Positions 32,924 through 44,900 of a DNA stretch of 64,000 bases are shown in pieces. A model generated the notes under the pieces. That model did no database searches, was not told the DNA's origin, and was given only the letters and a program-made list of their open reading frames with translations. A program made the translations under genes and the position numbers. This DNA is from Lentinula raphanica (Eukaryota; Basidiomycota; Agaricomycetes; Agaricales; Omphalotaceae): positions 124,001-188,000 of the forward strand of contig JANVFP010000019.1 of the NCBI GenBank assembly GCA_027919835.1. The letters run 5' to 3'. Positions within the stretch are counted from its first letter, which is position 1. Every line of letters begins with the position of its first letter.

Positions 32924-35445
32924 TCAGTATCTCGGTCTCCGTCCGCCATCAGGTGTACTTGTACTCATTCGCGATTCTGCAGCGTACGGATCAACGTCCA
33001 TACTCATCCCATTCTCTCTCCTTGGCACGTCTTGGTATGGCGATGCCGGTGCCGTCAACGCCACATTACTCTGTGCCCAGTCCGAGCTCGCATTATAGTC
33101 CTGGCGATAATACGGGTCAGCAGTCAGCCCTTCTTTGGCACCGGCTGCTACGCCTGCTCCCGCACCGCCATAGTTGACATTGAACGTCGGCGTCTTTGGA
33201 TCGCTCATCGCGTATGAATTGGGAGCACGGTTCGCTGCGCGCCGGCGCCGAGAGAGACAAATGCCAATGAGCGCACCAAGTATTCCAACGACTACAAGAG
33301 CTCCAACCACTCCCCCTACGATTGCGCCTGTGTGCGACGAGCTGGCACCGTTGTCTGAGGAAGAAGAGTCAGAGCCGGACCCGGTGCCGGATGTGTCCGT
33401 GGATGCGAGTTGGTTGGTGGGAAGCGAGGCAGCAGCAGAGGTAGGCTGTGTCTCGATGTTTCCTGTGCCTACGATGACGAATGTGCCGTTGGACGGGATG
33501 CCGTTTACGACAACGAATACCATCGCGGGTCCGGGCTGGAAAATGTTGGGGTTCGGGGGCATTTGAGAGGTATGCATGACGATAGTGCCATTGCTGTTGA
33601 CAGTATATGTGGTATTCAATTGCAGGAAGCGCTGGCCCATGTTCATAGCATGTGTTGTCCATCCAGGACGAACAACAACCACCGTGGTGTTGGCAGCAGC
33701 ATCATTGGCAGACCCGGTGTAGGAAGAAGAGGGAATAGAGACGTCGAAGTATGCACCACCGTAGGAAAGAGTGCTGGGAATTCCAGTGGGAACAGGACGA
33801 GTACTAGATGAGAAATAGCTAGGATAGAAGATTTCGGCTTTGTACGTGGTAGGGAAATATGTCGTAAGGTTCACATCGACATTAGGGTTGGAGCCAGCGA
33901 TGAGGACAGAGGCATCCGGGAGTAGGATAGCGGAAGAGTGATATAGACGAGGGATATCCGAGGAATCAAAGCCGTCGTTCGACCAACGACTACCAGCAGG
34001 GGCGTTAGGGTTATATAGAGCGGGTTTTCCCACAGGCGCAGCAGCGAGCGACATTCCGTAAGGCATTTGACCATACTCAAGAGTGGTATCGGTGTTTTCA
34101 GAATACCCGGCCGTACCATTTTCACCTCCGTTGACCATGAGCAACTCTCCCGTGGGCAGGATGATAAATTGACCCATGGTACGACCTTCGAGCATGTCAT
34201 CGTCTTGTTCGTAGGCAGGAGTGGAACCATCTGCAGGCTCAGGTGTCAGACGCTGGCAATCGTTGGACGCTGGATAGTAGAAAGTGTCGATGACGGGCCA
34301 TGAGTAGTTGCCCCACATTTCGTCAGTCATGTTGGTACCACCACAGAAGAGCACAGTAGGCGTATAGTTGTTGGCCGGAGTCAGAGGAAGCATCGCAACA
34401 CCACCAGAGGCAGGGTAAACACGAACAACCTGTCCAGGCATGTCGGGTAGATCGGTTTCTGTGTTGGTAGAAGGATCCCAGAGCACTATGAAGATCGCGT
34501 CAAAAGACGTACAAAGATAGACATCGTGTAGTTGCTTACTGGTAGAGTAATTTGCCTGAACGAGCATTTTCCCGGATGGCATGAGGTAAGTGTGAGCGTA
34601 CGAGTTCAAGCCGGAAGTTTTGACCATAAATTGCATGATTGTAGCCTGAGTGCCATTCGGAGGGTAAAACTCGTACGTGGGTTCAGCAGCACCTCCTTCG
34701 TAGGTGGGATCAGTGTTGGGGTAGTTCCTGTTGATATATCCTCCGTTGACAAATCCTCCGATGAGCACAATCGTACCGTCACCCAAAGGCTCGGCGGCAG
34801 AGTACCATCGTTCCTTCTGCATAGACAGAACGTCGGGATTGTCGAACCACTGACAGTTTTCGGAAGTAAAGTCATCTTCGTCCGTACAAGGATTGAGTAT
34901 ACGGATCGCCTTTCGGCCGTCATAGTCCTGATAGGTCATGTCATACGATGCGGCAGATCCGCCGTCTGTGGTGTTTGACCCAATATTCCCACCAACTGTG
35001 ATGGCGCCGTTGCCTCCAAACGTCGCGTATGATCCATTAGGCAAATGCATTCCAGATGCACAGAAGACATTAGTCTTGACATTCATAGCAAACGAAGTAT
35101 GTGTCTCCATATCCCTATCAAAATTGATTGAGACGCCTGTCATATCAGCCGAAAGGTTCAAGAATAACACGTACCAGACGGCACCCCATGCTGGATGGTT
35201 GTCAATTTGCGCGGCATTGCCTTCAGCTTTGTCGAGAACGTATACCTTTTGTGAATTTCCTACGAATAACTAGGTGGAAAACTTGGATGAACGTGACTGA
35301 AAGATTTAGCTAGGCAGCTCACCATCATTGCGCTAACAGTAGTATTGCCTCCATCTGCGAATGAACCAGGTGTAACTGCTTGAACAGGAGAAAGTGTAGT
35401 CGCCAGCCAGGCAGCCGTAACGACCAGTGTGGATAGAGGAAGCAT
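32924..35445 (-). CDS. Glyoxal oxidase-like copper radical oxidase (AA5_1) with membrane anchor
   Basis: This is a secreted copper radical oxidase that oxidises aldehydes to acids and yields H2O2 for lignin-degrading peroxidases. Four exons are read: 35445-35323, 35269-35175, 35114-34540 and 34485-32924. They give 784 aa. The 54-nt third intron is in frame and would be missed by a simple reading; removing it restores the family join NYST-LWDPSTN. Residues 1-23 form a signal peptide ending VQA. The ligand and cofactor residues of the family are present: Cys91 (NVFCASGMHLPNG), Tyr177 (ERWYSAAEPL) for the Cys-Tyr cofactor, Tyr-His in PRLYHSSAILLPDASV, and His in GWTTHAMNMGQR. A Ser-rich linker leads to a C-terminal helix AIVGGVVGALVVVGILGALI with an RRRR stop-transfer and a cytosolic tail. 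The enzyme is therefore probably anchored in the membrane with an outward catalytic domain. Confidence 0.9.
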
Positions 35446-36789
35446 ATTATGCTTGAAAACTGAGGTAAAAAGCAAGTCCCGAGTCTGAAAAAGGTTTTAA
35501 GAGCACTGTAAAGAGTGGAACCAGAATCGGTGGACGAGAGAGAAAAAAGCACAAGATGGTTGATGGTGGTAAAGAGGAATGTTGCACAGCTCGTTGCTGC
35601 TCTCAACATGTGCCTTGTTCTGGATTTCAAAAATAGTCCATCTAGACGCCCACGCGTCACGCCTCAATTTAAACGCGGCCCCACTTTCTTCCCGGCATAT
35701 TCGGCCTTCACTGAAAATTATTTTTGCTCTCGCAAACTCTGTAAGTACATGGTATTCTTTACGAGTTCATACAACGACCTTTGCGCTCTTCAATCATCCT
35801 AGGACTCACTAAGTTTAGCTGCGTGCTATTTTCGATCAGTCACAGTAGGTCACAGCTCTAATTTTCCACATATTTTTCATCAATCTCCAACTCAAATTCG
35901 GCAATTCTTCGAAGGACGCGCTTCGTGGTAAACACCGAAGATTATTCAATAAATTCTGGACGTTGGCGAGACCGTGCGGACAAGAATATAGCTTTGCAAC
36001 ATACATAACAAACAGCAAAGCATCGCTAACGGAATGGGAGGCAAGGTTCAAGCCACAGCAGTATGTACCCTGTAGCCGACGCTTCCTTGTTGCTTTCAAT
36101 GAGCAGACCGCACTCTGAACACCATCCAGAACGATGAGTAGTATATCTAGCTCATTCGAGGCTTCTCCAGCCCATCAAAGAGGAGAGACAGCTCCAATGA
36201 CCCTGTCGCCGCTCACAATTCGATGCGTGATAGATTCCTCCAAATCGCGACTATATAGGAACTATATCCGTTGAAGAAATCAGAACGAGTCAGATAAATT
36301 AGGTTTAGCTGAACATTTCTGTATAATAAATGTAACAAGGGAAGGAGATTCGGTTCCAACGACCTTCCTGACCCAAAACCTGAAGCCCCCCCAAGCCCAC
36401 TGGATTATGATTGAGCGTTGTGAAATATTCACAGTGTGTAGAGCTAAACTTGACCTGGTATCTACTAGTAACTATGGTATATTCCACGATGAGTAAGACA
36501 GAACTGTAGTCTGTGAAGCTGTACTTTGCGGGCTCCCAGAAATAGATCGATGTCTCTCTGGAATGAGTGGACAACGGTACAAACGCGAAGTAGTGAAAAT
36601 TCTTCGCTGAAAGTAAACATCTGAGTCACGTACGACAAGCGTTCAAAAGAAATCTAACCCCCTTACCGATATCTGATACTTGCAAGTTACCATCCATCAC
36701 TCAATACAGAACCCGTATAAATTTGACACTTACATACGGACAACAGGGACAGCCTGGGGCGAGAGAAGATTACAAAAAAGAAATGACAA
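35446..36789. other. No gene recognised
   Basis: This is upstream sequence of the glyoxal oxidase gene followed by unique sequence up to the tRNA-Arg gene. Several short open frames have no motifs. No repeat longer than a few units is seen. Confidence 0.4.
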
Positions 36790-36872
36790 TGACCACCGCA
36801 GGACTCGAACCTGCAACCTTTTGGTACGCCCAGCAATCGAAGCCAAACGCGCTACCATTGCGCCAGGTAGCC
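36790..36872 (-). tRNA. tRNA-Arg (anticodon UCG), with 11-nt intron
   Basis: The acceptor stem GGCTACC pairs with GGTGGTC, with two G-U pairs. The D arm is GCGC-AATGGTA-GCGC. The anticodon stem TTTGG/CCAAA closes a loop with TCG at 34-36. The T arm GCAGG-TTCGAGT-CCTGC is followed by discriminator A. Eleven bases between positions 37 and 38 form a minimal intron. It reads codon CGA (and CGG by wobble). Confidence 0.9.
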
Positions 36873-37402
36873 ATGAATGTTTTGCTACTGCCACAAATGA
36901 TAGAGTTTGGACGAGCTCCCACCCCCTTGGGAGACACTTTCAAATTTCAGGACTTGTGAGTTGTGACTGACATAGTGCTCATATAACTGAGCTACTAGGA
37001 GCAATTCCCTTGCTTGTCAAGGGCTCTACTACCCTAGTCTCCCGAGTCAGACTCGTAGCTTGAGAATTGCAAGACAGTCGTTGCACTCAATCTAGAGTCT
37101 GATTTGAAGCGCGCTGTCAATACCGTCACTCAGGTGTTTCCTTTTTTGGAAGCAGCTTTCACCGTAGAAGAGACATCAATGAGCAATCCACTAAGTTCAT
37201 ACGCTGTGTTCCATGACATTACCATACCGATTTACTCTATATTTGAACGCAAGGTGACTGTTTACATGCTTTCAACCCATTTGACGCGAGGTTTTCTGTT
37301 TTTCATCAGCGTAAATCGACGTGTCCGGGTGTCCGAATTAGGAAAGAGCTGAGTGACGGCTCGGACCCTGGACTCCGAAGTAGACTCTACTACCCTGCTA
37401 AT
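36873..37402. other. No gene recognised
   Basis: This is unique sequence between the tRNA and the non-autonomous element. No gene is called. The CACTG end expected for the neighbouring element is missing from its right edge. Confidence 0.4.
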
Positions 37403-37930
37403 ATATGCCCTAGGAAAAACTTGAAGTGAAAATTGAAGCAAAATATTACTTTTTGCACCTCTTTTATTCATTGAGAATCAAAATTTATTTTCTGAGAGAA
37501 AACTATTGAACAGAACAGACCAAAAAAAATAAATTTAATGTGAGATTTGACAGATTTGACCAATGAGGAAAACTTCTCAATTTTGCTAGAATTTTACATA
37601 CAATTTATTAATTTTCTCCTCCGAGAAAGGAAATGGGCGATCAGTGCCAGTTGGAGGATCTGAGCGCCCGCTCATCGCCCATTTCCTTTCTCATGGGAGA
37701 AATTTAATAAATGGTGCGTAAAATCCTAGCAAAATCTGAACATTTTCCTCATTGGTCAAAATTATCCAATCTTTCATCCAAATTATTTGTTTTGGTCCAT
37801 TATATTTATTATTTTTCTCTTTGCAGATAACTTTGTATTTTCAATAGATAAAAAAGGTGCGAAAACTCATATTTTGCTTCAATTTTCACTTTAAGTTTTT
37901 CCCAGGGCATATCTGAGCCCCTCCGCAGTG
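37403..37930. mobile_element. Non-autonomous CACTA-like element, related to the giant element
   Basis: A palindromic AT-rich element of about 530 bp has arms of roughly 200 bp, starting ATATGCCCT(A/G)GGAAAAACTT on both sides. The centre contains GAAAGGAAATGGGCG and its inverse CGCCCATTTCCTTTC. The right edge ends CCCCTCCGCAGTG, the same terminal 13 bp as the 21.8-kb element. The sub-terminal order (ATATG-CCT, AAAACTTGA, GCAAAAT, GCACCT, then AAAGGAAATGGGCG) also matches that element. The left CACTG terminus is lost. It encodes nothing and looks like an internally deleted relative that used the same transposase family. Confidence 0.75.
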
Positions 37931-38409
37931 TAATTCGTTGTTTTCCGTAAACATCGGATAAACAATCTACGTCACTTCAGCGCTTCCTTCAGCGCTTCCT
38001 TCTCAAGCAAGCGCCTACCAGGCCCTACCTATCTCAACATTCATCTTTTGGTTTCAGCTTCAACGGTCAACGCGGTCAACGTTAACGTTCAACGTAACAT
38101 TCAATTTTCAACATTCAAGCAGCCTCAAGCAAGGGTTTTGCCGCCAACAGGCGGCCTTTCTAGTGATAAAAGCAGCCTGTTACTGGCAGCCTGCAGGTGT
38201 ATGGTACAATTCGTTAACAGTACGATATTGTGAGTATACGTACTACAGTGTAGACAGCGATGAATTAGGAAACCTAGACAGTCATGAGAATGGTATGGCA
38301 ATGGGTATATAAAGCATGAAAGGGTGGTCACAATGAATCTAAGTAGAGATGTACAGACAGGTAGATAGCAAGCAGTATTGAACAATAATGAAAAACATCA
38401 TGAAAAGGA
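37931..38409. other. 3' flank of the bHLH gene
   Basis: No gene is seen. A run of related AACGGTCAACGCGGTCAACGTTAACG-like sequence near 38059-38090 is a short imperfect direct repeat. Confidence 0.4.
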
Positions 38410-39534
38410 CTATAGGGCCACTGTCGTAAATGCAGGTCTCCCATTTGTCATACTCTGATTTTGACTCCCGCCCATCATACCCATGTTCGCACCCATATTG
38501 GGCGCCATACCTCCCATCGTGGCATTCCACCCAGGATCATAGTACGTCATATGCACAGGACTTCCACCTCCACTCGAGCTCGAAGTGCTCGCGCTCATCG
38601 CCCTATCACGGGTCCTCCGCACATCAGAGGTCGCGAGTGAGCTACGACGCGAGACAGAGTCCATAGCACGTTCGCTGGAGTGCACATCGGGTCTCCACTT
38701 GAACGACTCCAAATCCGTCGCGAAGGGGATCGTGTAGGTATTGTTACTACCCACATTGCCGTACATCATCCCCATCGCGGGATTTTCGACTACCATCCCT
38801 CCGGGGGAAGCCACCGAGACATCGAAGCCACTTCGAGGAATATCAGGACGGACATTCGAGTTCACGAGAGGGTGGTAATCGTTGGGGGACCGAGTGACAT
38901 ACGTGGCACTGACACCATCTTCGTTGCCGTACATAGGTTCCCCGTCCTCCTCGTCTACATCTGGAACGGGTAGAACCTCGATCTCGCCGCTGAGGATCAT
39001 GCTGAACGCATCACCCCTGGAAGGCTCTTGGACGTGAGGAATTCCAGCTCGGTCGCGCCATTCGTTGAGCTCTCGGCGTAGAGCATCTGCCTCGACCTTG
39101 AGTTGACGGAGCTCTCGTGAAGCGAGCATACGATGACGTCGAGAAGCGTGGATATGTGCGATTGAGGAGTTCACGATGGCAGATTTTGATGGACGGCGAA
39201 TTTGGGAGAGGTTTGGTAGCATAGCAGCAAGATCCTATACATTGAGAAGTTAGCATTATATTCTTAGCATAAGTATTTCGCGTACCAGGAACTTGCCGTT
39301 CAAGGTTTCTCTTCGAGCACGTTCTACCGCGTTATGAGTAGCTCGACGCTCGGCAGTATTCACTCGACGCGTAGACTTGCGCTTGTTGCCATTCACGGGT
39401 CCTGAGGTAGATGCAGCGGCATTCGGAAGTTGTTCAGTGAAAGTTGGTGATACCGGTGTGTGGACTTGGGATGAATCATCTGAGGAAGGTGATCCTCTGG
39501 TCATGGGAGAAGGAATAGAGATTCCAAGAGTCAT
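38410..39534 (-). CDS. bHLH transcription factor
   Basis: This is a nuclear basic helix-loop-helix DNA-binding protein. Two exons (39534-39286 and 39234-38410, with a 51-nt intron inside helix 1) encode 357 aa. The basic region RRATHNAVERARRETLNGKF contains the E-box-binding H-E-R arrangement (H, E and R spaced as in class B factors). It is followed by helix 1 FLDLAAMLPNL, the loop, and helix 2 KSAIVNSSIAHI. A leucine-rich coiled stretch RELRQLKVEADALRREL extends helix 2. The acidic, then Gly/Met/Asn-rich C-terminus is probably an activation region. Which pathway it controls cannot be told from the sequence. Confidence 0.88.
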
Positions 39535-41442
39535 TTTTGGGATAGATTAGGTTAAACGTTGGTGGAGTGGGGAGGATTTTTGCAGTGGTCGCGAGCTGTG
39601 CTCAAGCGTAATCACTGGTAGCGGATATTTTTGAAGCCGGGAAGGGTCGCGAGGATCTGAAAGAACAAGGAGTACCATATTACTTAGCAATAGTGCGAAG
39701 AGATAAATACAAAGGACAACCAAATGGCGTTTAGAGGTTGGCCTTTGTTCATGTGACACTCACTACCAGGCGTTATCCTTCGTCACGGCAAGGATTGTAC
39801 GGGCGAAGAAGGGAAAGGAAGGAGGTTGCTAGCAAGCCAGCCAACGTTCTGATTCAGATGCAAGGGGAGGGATTTCTTATCGCCAGAAAAACAACCTCGG
39901 GGTTATATGTATTCCAACACGAAAATCCTGCGGCCCGGGCGATCACATCAAATGTGCGATCAGAGACCGACAGCGTAAAACGTCCGTCGGCAACTGCCGA
40001 TCTCGACTAAACGGTAACGTTGACGTTGACTCTGAGCTTCACCCTTGCTCGACATCAACCAGTGATCGTCAAGTTTCAACCTCTCCATATCGTCCAAGTC
40101 TCTCAGCTTCTGCCTGATACTCCTCTCAAAAAGATCAACGACTCCCAACAGTGCTTCGATGATTTTTTCTCTAAAAACGTTTCATTCAGGCCGCAGGAAC
40201 CTACCGTCTGAGCGAATGTTTTCTATGTAGGTCCGGTCGTTACATGTACAGCCTACAGGGCTACAGTCCTGTGAGGATCCACTAACTTCTTTGAGTTTTA
40301 CAAGGCTCGCTTATCCACACCTGCATAGCAGCCTGACAGTCTAACCGAAGCAGACCGAAGCTAACAGAACGCCGATTCTCAAACCAACGACCTCTATCAA
40401 CCCTGTAAAGACGGTGGCAAAAACCCACGCAAACTCCGGAAGGAGAGAGATATAAGCCAAACCAATGAAGATTCTTCGATCCTTCGTATGAAAATGTGAG
40501 CAGAGTCAGGCAGAGTCATGGCGAAATCTGTTTTCAATCTTTGGAACTGGCACCTGCCACCAAAATACACCGTGTTGAATCCTGATCTATGCTGATTCGG
40601 TTTGATTCTCGAAAGTGTCTTCGAAGCCTTATGATTTAACTTGTCGATTTCCGCAAATGCAGCTTGCTCGCTTGATACTCGGCTGGACAGTCTGAGAACA
40701 GGTAGAGGACCTCCCATGAGTATAATCGATTCCCTCCCTTCTTTATTCTCCGTATTGATGATGTATCAGGTGTTGTTCTGGCTTGCCGCCTCTTACCGCT
40801 TCAGCTAGCGTGCAATATTCTATTATTGTCTTTTACTTGGGGAGACATGATTGGACCTTTGCTTGTGCAGTTATGCTACTAACATATCGCTTCAAATTTG
40901 CATCTCTAGGACAAAACATTATATTGAATGAATCCAATCAAGAGCCTGATTGTGGATTTCAAGTGTCTTTTAGCGATACACTGACCTCTGGTTTCAGAAC
41001 TGTTGACTCGAGATTTCACAGCGAGCTGTTCAAAAACTCGTGCGCATGCTTTTGATCAACCATGCTTTCAACTTTGGTCTGTGAATATACCTGAGTCCTT
41101 GCTTGAACGATGGTACTATGTATTTCATTGCTTCTCGTAGGGTCAATTCTCGAACGTCTGCTATACCTGGAACTCAAAATTCTAAATCAGAACTGCCAGC
41201 GAGTCAGTGCTAATTTCTGCTTTGCCCAGGCTCAATGAAGGCTGACCATACCCTAGTCCGAATAGCCGAAGATACTCCCTCAGTGTCAAAGAATGGGTAT
41301 ATCAGACATTCTGATAGGTTACCAGCATCAGTGAGAAACCTTCTCTCCGATACATTGTCTCCATCCGCCAATTACTAACACACAATAACTAGTACTCGAT
41401 TCATTCGAGCAAGGCCAATCAACGTTCATTGTACACGCCTCT
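39535..41442. other. No gene recognised
   Basis: This is 1.9 kb upstream of the bHLH gene and left of the giant element. No coding region has support. The last three bases, TCT at 41440-41442, are one copy of the element's target-site duplication. Confidence 0.45.
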
Positions 41443-41825
41443 CACTGCGGAGGGGACCGTATATGTCCTGCGTAAAACTTGAGGCGAAACTCTAGGCAAA
41501 ATAGAAAAAATCGCACCTGATTTTGATCTAGGGAATCTTATAAAATGAGACGAGCACAATATAATGAGAAAAAAATGTTTTCCCCACCTCTATGGAGCGT
41601 AAGAAAAGAAAAGAGATTACGGTTAAATGACATCGAACAAAATTACTAAATCGGATGTGAAAAATGACTGCTTTGACTGGTGAGAAATACGTCCCAATAA
41701 ATCTAAATTCCCGCGCACAATAAGTTTATTTTTACGGCCGGGAAAGGAAATGGGCGCTCATCGCCCGCTCATCGCCCGCCGAACAGCCACTCAGTGCGCA
41801 CTCAGGGGCGATGATCTGTCACTCA
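41443..41825 (+). repeat. Left terminal inverted repeat of the giant element
   Basis: This 383-bp TIR is near-identical to the right end. The inner part has sub-terminal units GCTCATCGCCC and ends in GCGCACTCAGGGGCGATGATC. It has one unit fewer than the right copy. Confidence 0.88.
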
Positions 41826-41957
41826 GTGTTTGCTCAGGGTGCACACATTGTACATTCCTAGCCCTTTCATGTCGTGCTTATTTCCCACTCATCTATCACT
41901 CATCAGAAATTCATCAGGCGAGAATTGACTAATTCATTTTGCTACTGTACATCTCCA

Positions 41958-44900
41958 CTACGTGGCACTGTTACTGGGCCCGGCTTCTGGGTTACTGGGC
42001 CCAGCTTGATGAGGATCATAGCCTGGAAAGGAATAGAGAGCAAATGGACGTTTACTGATGTGAAGATCATCTCTTTCATGCTCCATTAAACTGTCAAGAT
42101 ATCCGTCTCGAAAGAACGATGCTGGGAGATGAGTCGGAGGCGGCTGATAGGAGATCTTATTGACACGTATTCTGCGCATTCGTGTTCTACCCGTTTGCTT
42201 GAATATCATGTCTTCTAGTCCACGGGTCTGATCCACGAGTTGCCAATACGATCTAAAGACAGGATGTCGAAAATCCGGTGCCAGGACATGTCGAACCTGT
42301 TCATGAGTTTCAACGCCATTCACAAGATGTGTTACCATCGCGTCTTCTTCTTCAGACATACCACCATGTCCAAGTTTATGAAGGCAATTTAACCCGTATG
42401 TCCAGAACTTCAGTGCATTGCTATCCTTTCGCTGCCGAGAGGCTCGAACCATGATAGAGCACACATCAAACCGGACACGATATTTCTAGAGGGATCAGAA
42501 CTTAGTATGACCGGCTCAGGTATCATTGATACAACGCACCGCATGACGGATAGTGACACGCTTGCTTTTCTTCTTTCTCTGTTGGTACGCATCTGCTAAA
42601 CGCTGAATGCGCTGCGCGACCGTTTCCTGCTCATCCAGTGCCCGTGATTTGAGTTCATCCAGCACAATCCGTGAAAGCCTTTGCCGGATAAGCTTTGGCC
42701 AACCAATCTTCTCCTTCCCAAAGCGACCATCTTTACAATTCTTCACAATCTTTTGACCTTCCGTCACCAATAGACGCATGAGAGCTCGATTCCACGGTGT
42801 AGCAAGAATCGATTTCGTGTCGTGGCCTGTTTTGTCTAGCCGAGTGTTCCGAAGTTTGGGACCATGCTTCTTTGGATCGGCCATGAAAAGTTGAAGGCGT
42901 TCTCGAGAGACACCGTCTCGAGCAAAAGCTTCGTAGTTCCATTTCGTTCGTAGAGCCACACGGATAAGATCCCTGGCCAGCTTCTACTTTGAAGCTCATG
43001 TCAGTGTTCAAATGATATAGCATAGGGCACATACATTGATGTTGTTCCGGACTTGTCCAACAGTATATTTACGATGTGTAGCCATTTTCGCCCATTTTCG
43101 TCTCACATTTGGAGTATTGTCCTCAGTATCAGATGATTCACTGTCGCTGCTACTAAAATCGTCATCCGTCTCTTCCTCCTCCTCAGACGATGAAGAGGAC
43201 GATGAAGAGGACAATGAAGAGGACGATGATGATGAGGACGATGATGATGAAGAGGATGATGAAGAGGAAGGAGTTCGTGCTGGAGCCTTCTCTTTGCCCT
43301 TGCCCTTGGATGATTTATGCTGGAGAGATGCAGAGATGATTTAGTATGAATCCCCGCACACACAAAAACAAGTGTTGAGACAAACCTTTTTATGTTTGTT
43401 CGCCCTCTTTCTGGATTTATCGCCCTCTTGCTCAGAGTCTTCATCTTCATATTCATCAGACGAGCTAGAGTGGCTGGAACCTTTACGTTGTGCTTTCTTG
43501 GTCTATACCAATGATCAGGACAACATGATACATCGAGCATCCTACTCACATATGGTGATTCTTTGTTGTTGTACCATGGTTTGAGAGAGCTTTTTGTCGG
43601 AGTCGTTGTGGGGCTCTGCGTTGAGCTCTAGAATGCAATCAGCGTAATCATGGATAGAAACATCGATGCACTCACAATAGGTGCGCCGAGTTCATATATT
43701 CTGCGACGTTTGCGTGCAAATTCTAGTTCTGCAGTGACGGGTGCTCGACTCAACGTTGCTCCCAAGCCTCTCGTCGTCAAAAAATCAACGGATGGGTTTC
43801 CCGTTGTTGGCGTTGCTGCGCTTGTCTCTGGGCGCGCGGTTTGTGGCATATGAGCTACTTGAGCCTGCGTACAGATGTAAATGATACAATGAGGGACAAC
43901 GATATATTTTCACTTGCCTTCAGTGCTTCAATCTCTTGCTGCAATCGGGCAAGCTCTCCCGAAGCCACAGTTTGTTGATTCTGGTAATGATGAGCAAGCA
44001 TGTAGAAATTTTTCATGCAATGATTCACCTTCATTGTCTGTATGGTTCCTAGGTGGTTGTTAATCGTCTGCTGATCCAGTGCTCGATGACTCTCAGTCAG
44101 ATTCAACTTGGTTTCAAACTGCTCTCTTTCTTCATTTGCATTTCGCAGCTCCATTCGCAATGCTTCGTTCCTAGTCTTTGAAGATTACTAGTCAATGCGA
44201 AGCCATACCCGTAACCCAAGCAGAAAAGACATACCTTGTACTTATCAAGACGCTTTTTGAGATCGGACTGATTTGGACCTGCTGCACTCTAGAGAACGTC
44301 AAAATGGCGATCGATTCAAGGGTAGTTGGTAGATCACTTACTTTGAGTTTTGCATGCGCTTCCCTCTCACACTAGATCGGAAACACTGAGCAATATCAAA
44401 ACATTCGAAAAGTGAGACTGACTTTCAGTTCCTTCTCTTGTTCCTTCAACTGAGTTCGAAGAGTAGCAACATCCTGCTCTCGATCCTTCAATTGACCATC
44501 GAGTTGTCCGTTTTCAGTTCGAAGAGTAGCGACGTCCCGCTCTTGATCCTTCAATTGAGCGTCAAGTTGACCTTTTTCAGTTCGAAGAGTAGTGACAACC
44601 CGCTCTCGATCCTTCAATTGAGCATTGAGTTGACCTTTTTCAGTTCGAAGAGTAGCGACATCCCGCTCTTGATCCTTCAGTCGAGCGTCGAGTTGACCTT
44701 TTTCAGTTCGAAGAGTAGCGACATCCCGCTCTTGATCCTTCAGTCGAGCGTCGAGTTGACCTTTTTCAGTTCGAAGAGTAGCGACATCCCGCTCTTGATC
44801 CTTCAGTCGAGCGTCGAGTTGACCTTTGTCAGTTTGGAGAGTAGCGACATCCCGCTCTCGATCCTTCAATTGAGCGTCGAGTTGACCTTTTTCAGCGGCG

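Noticed and set aside
33174..33566. Plus-strand frames opposite the glyoxal oxidase gene
   Set aside because: They are antisense shadows of a well-supported coding region and lack motifs.
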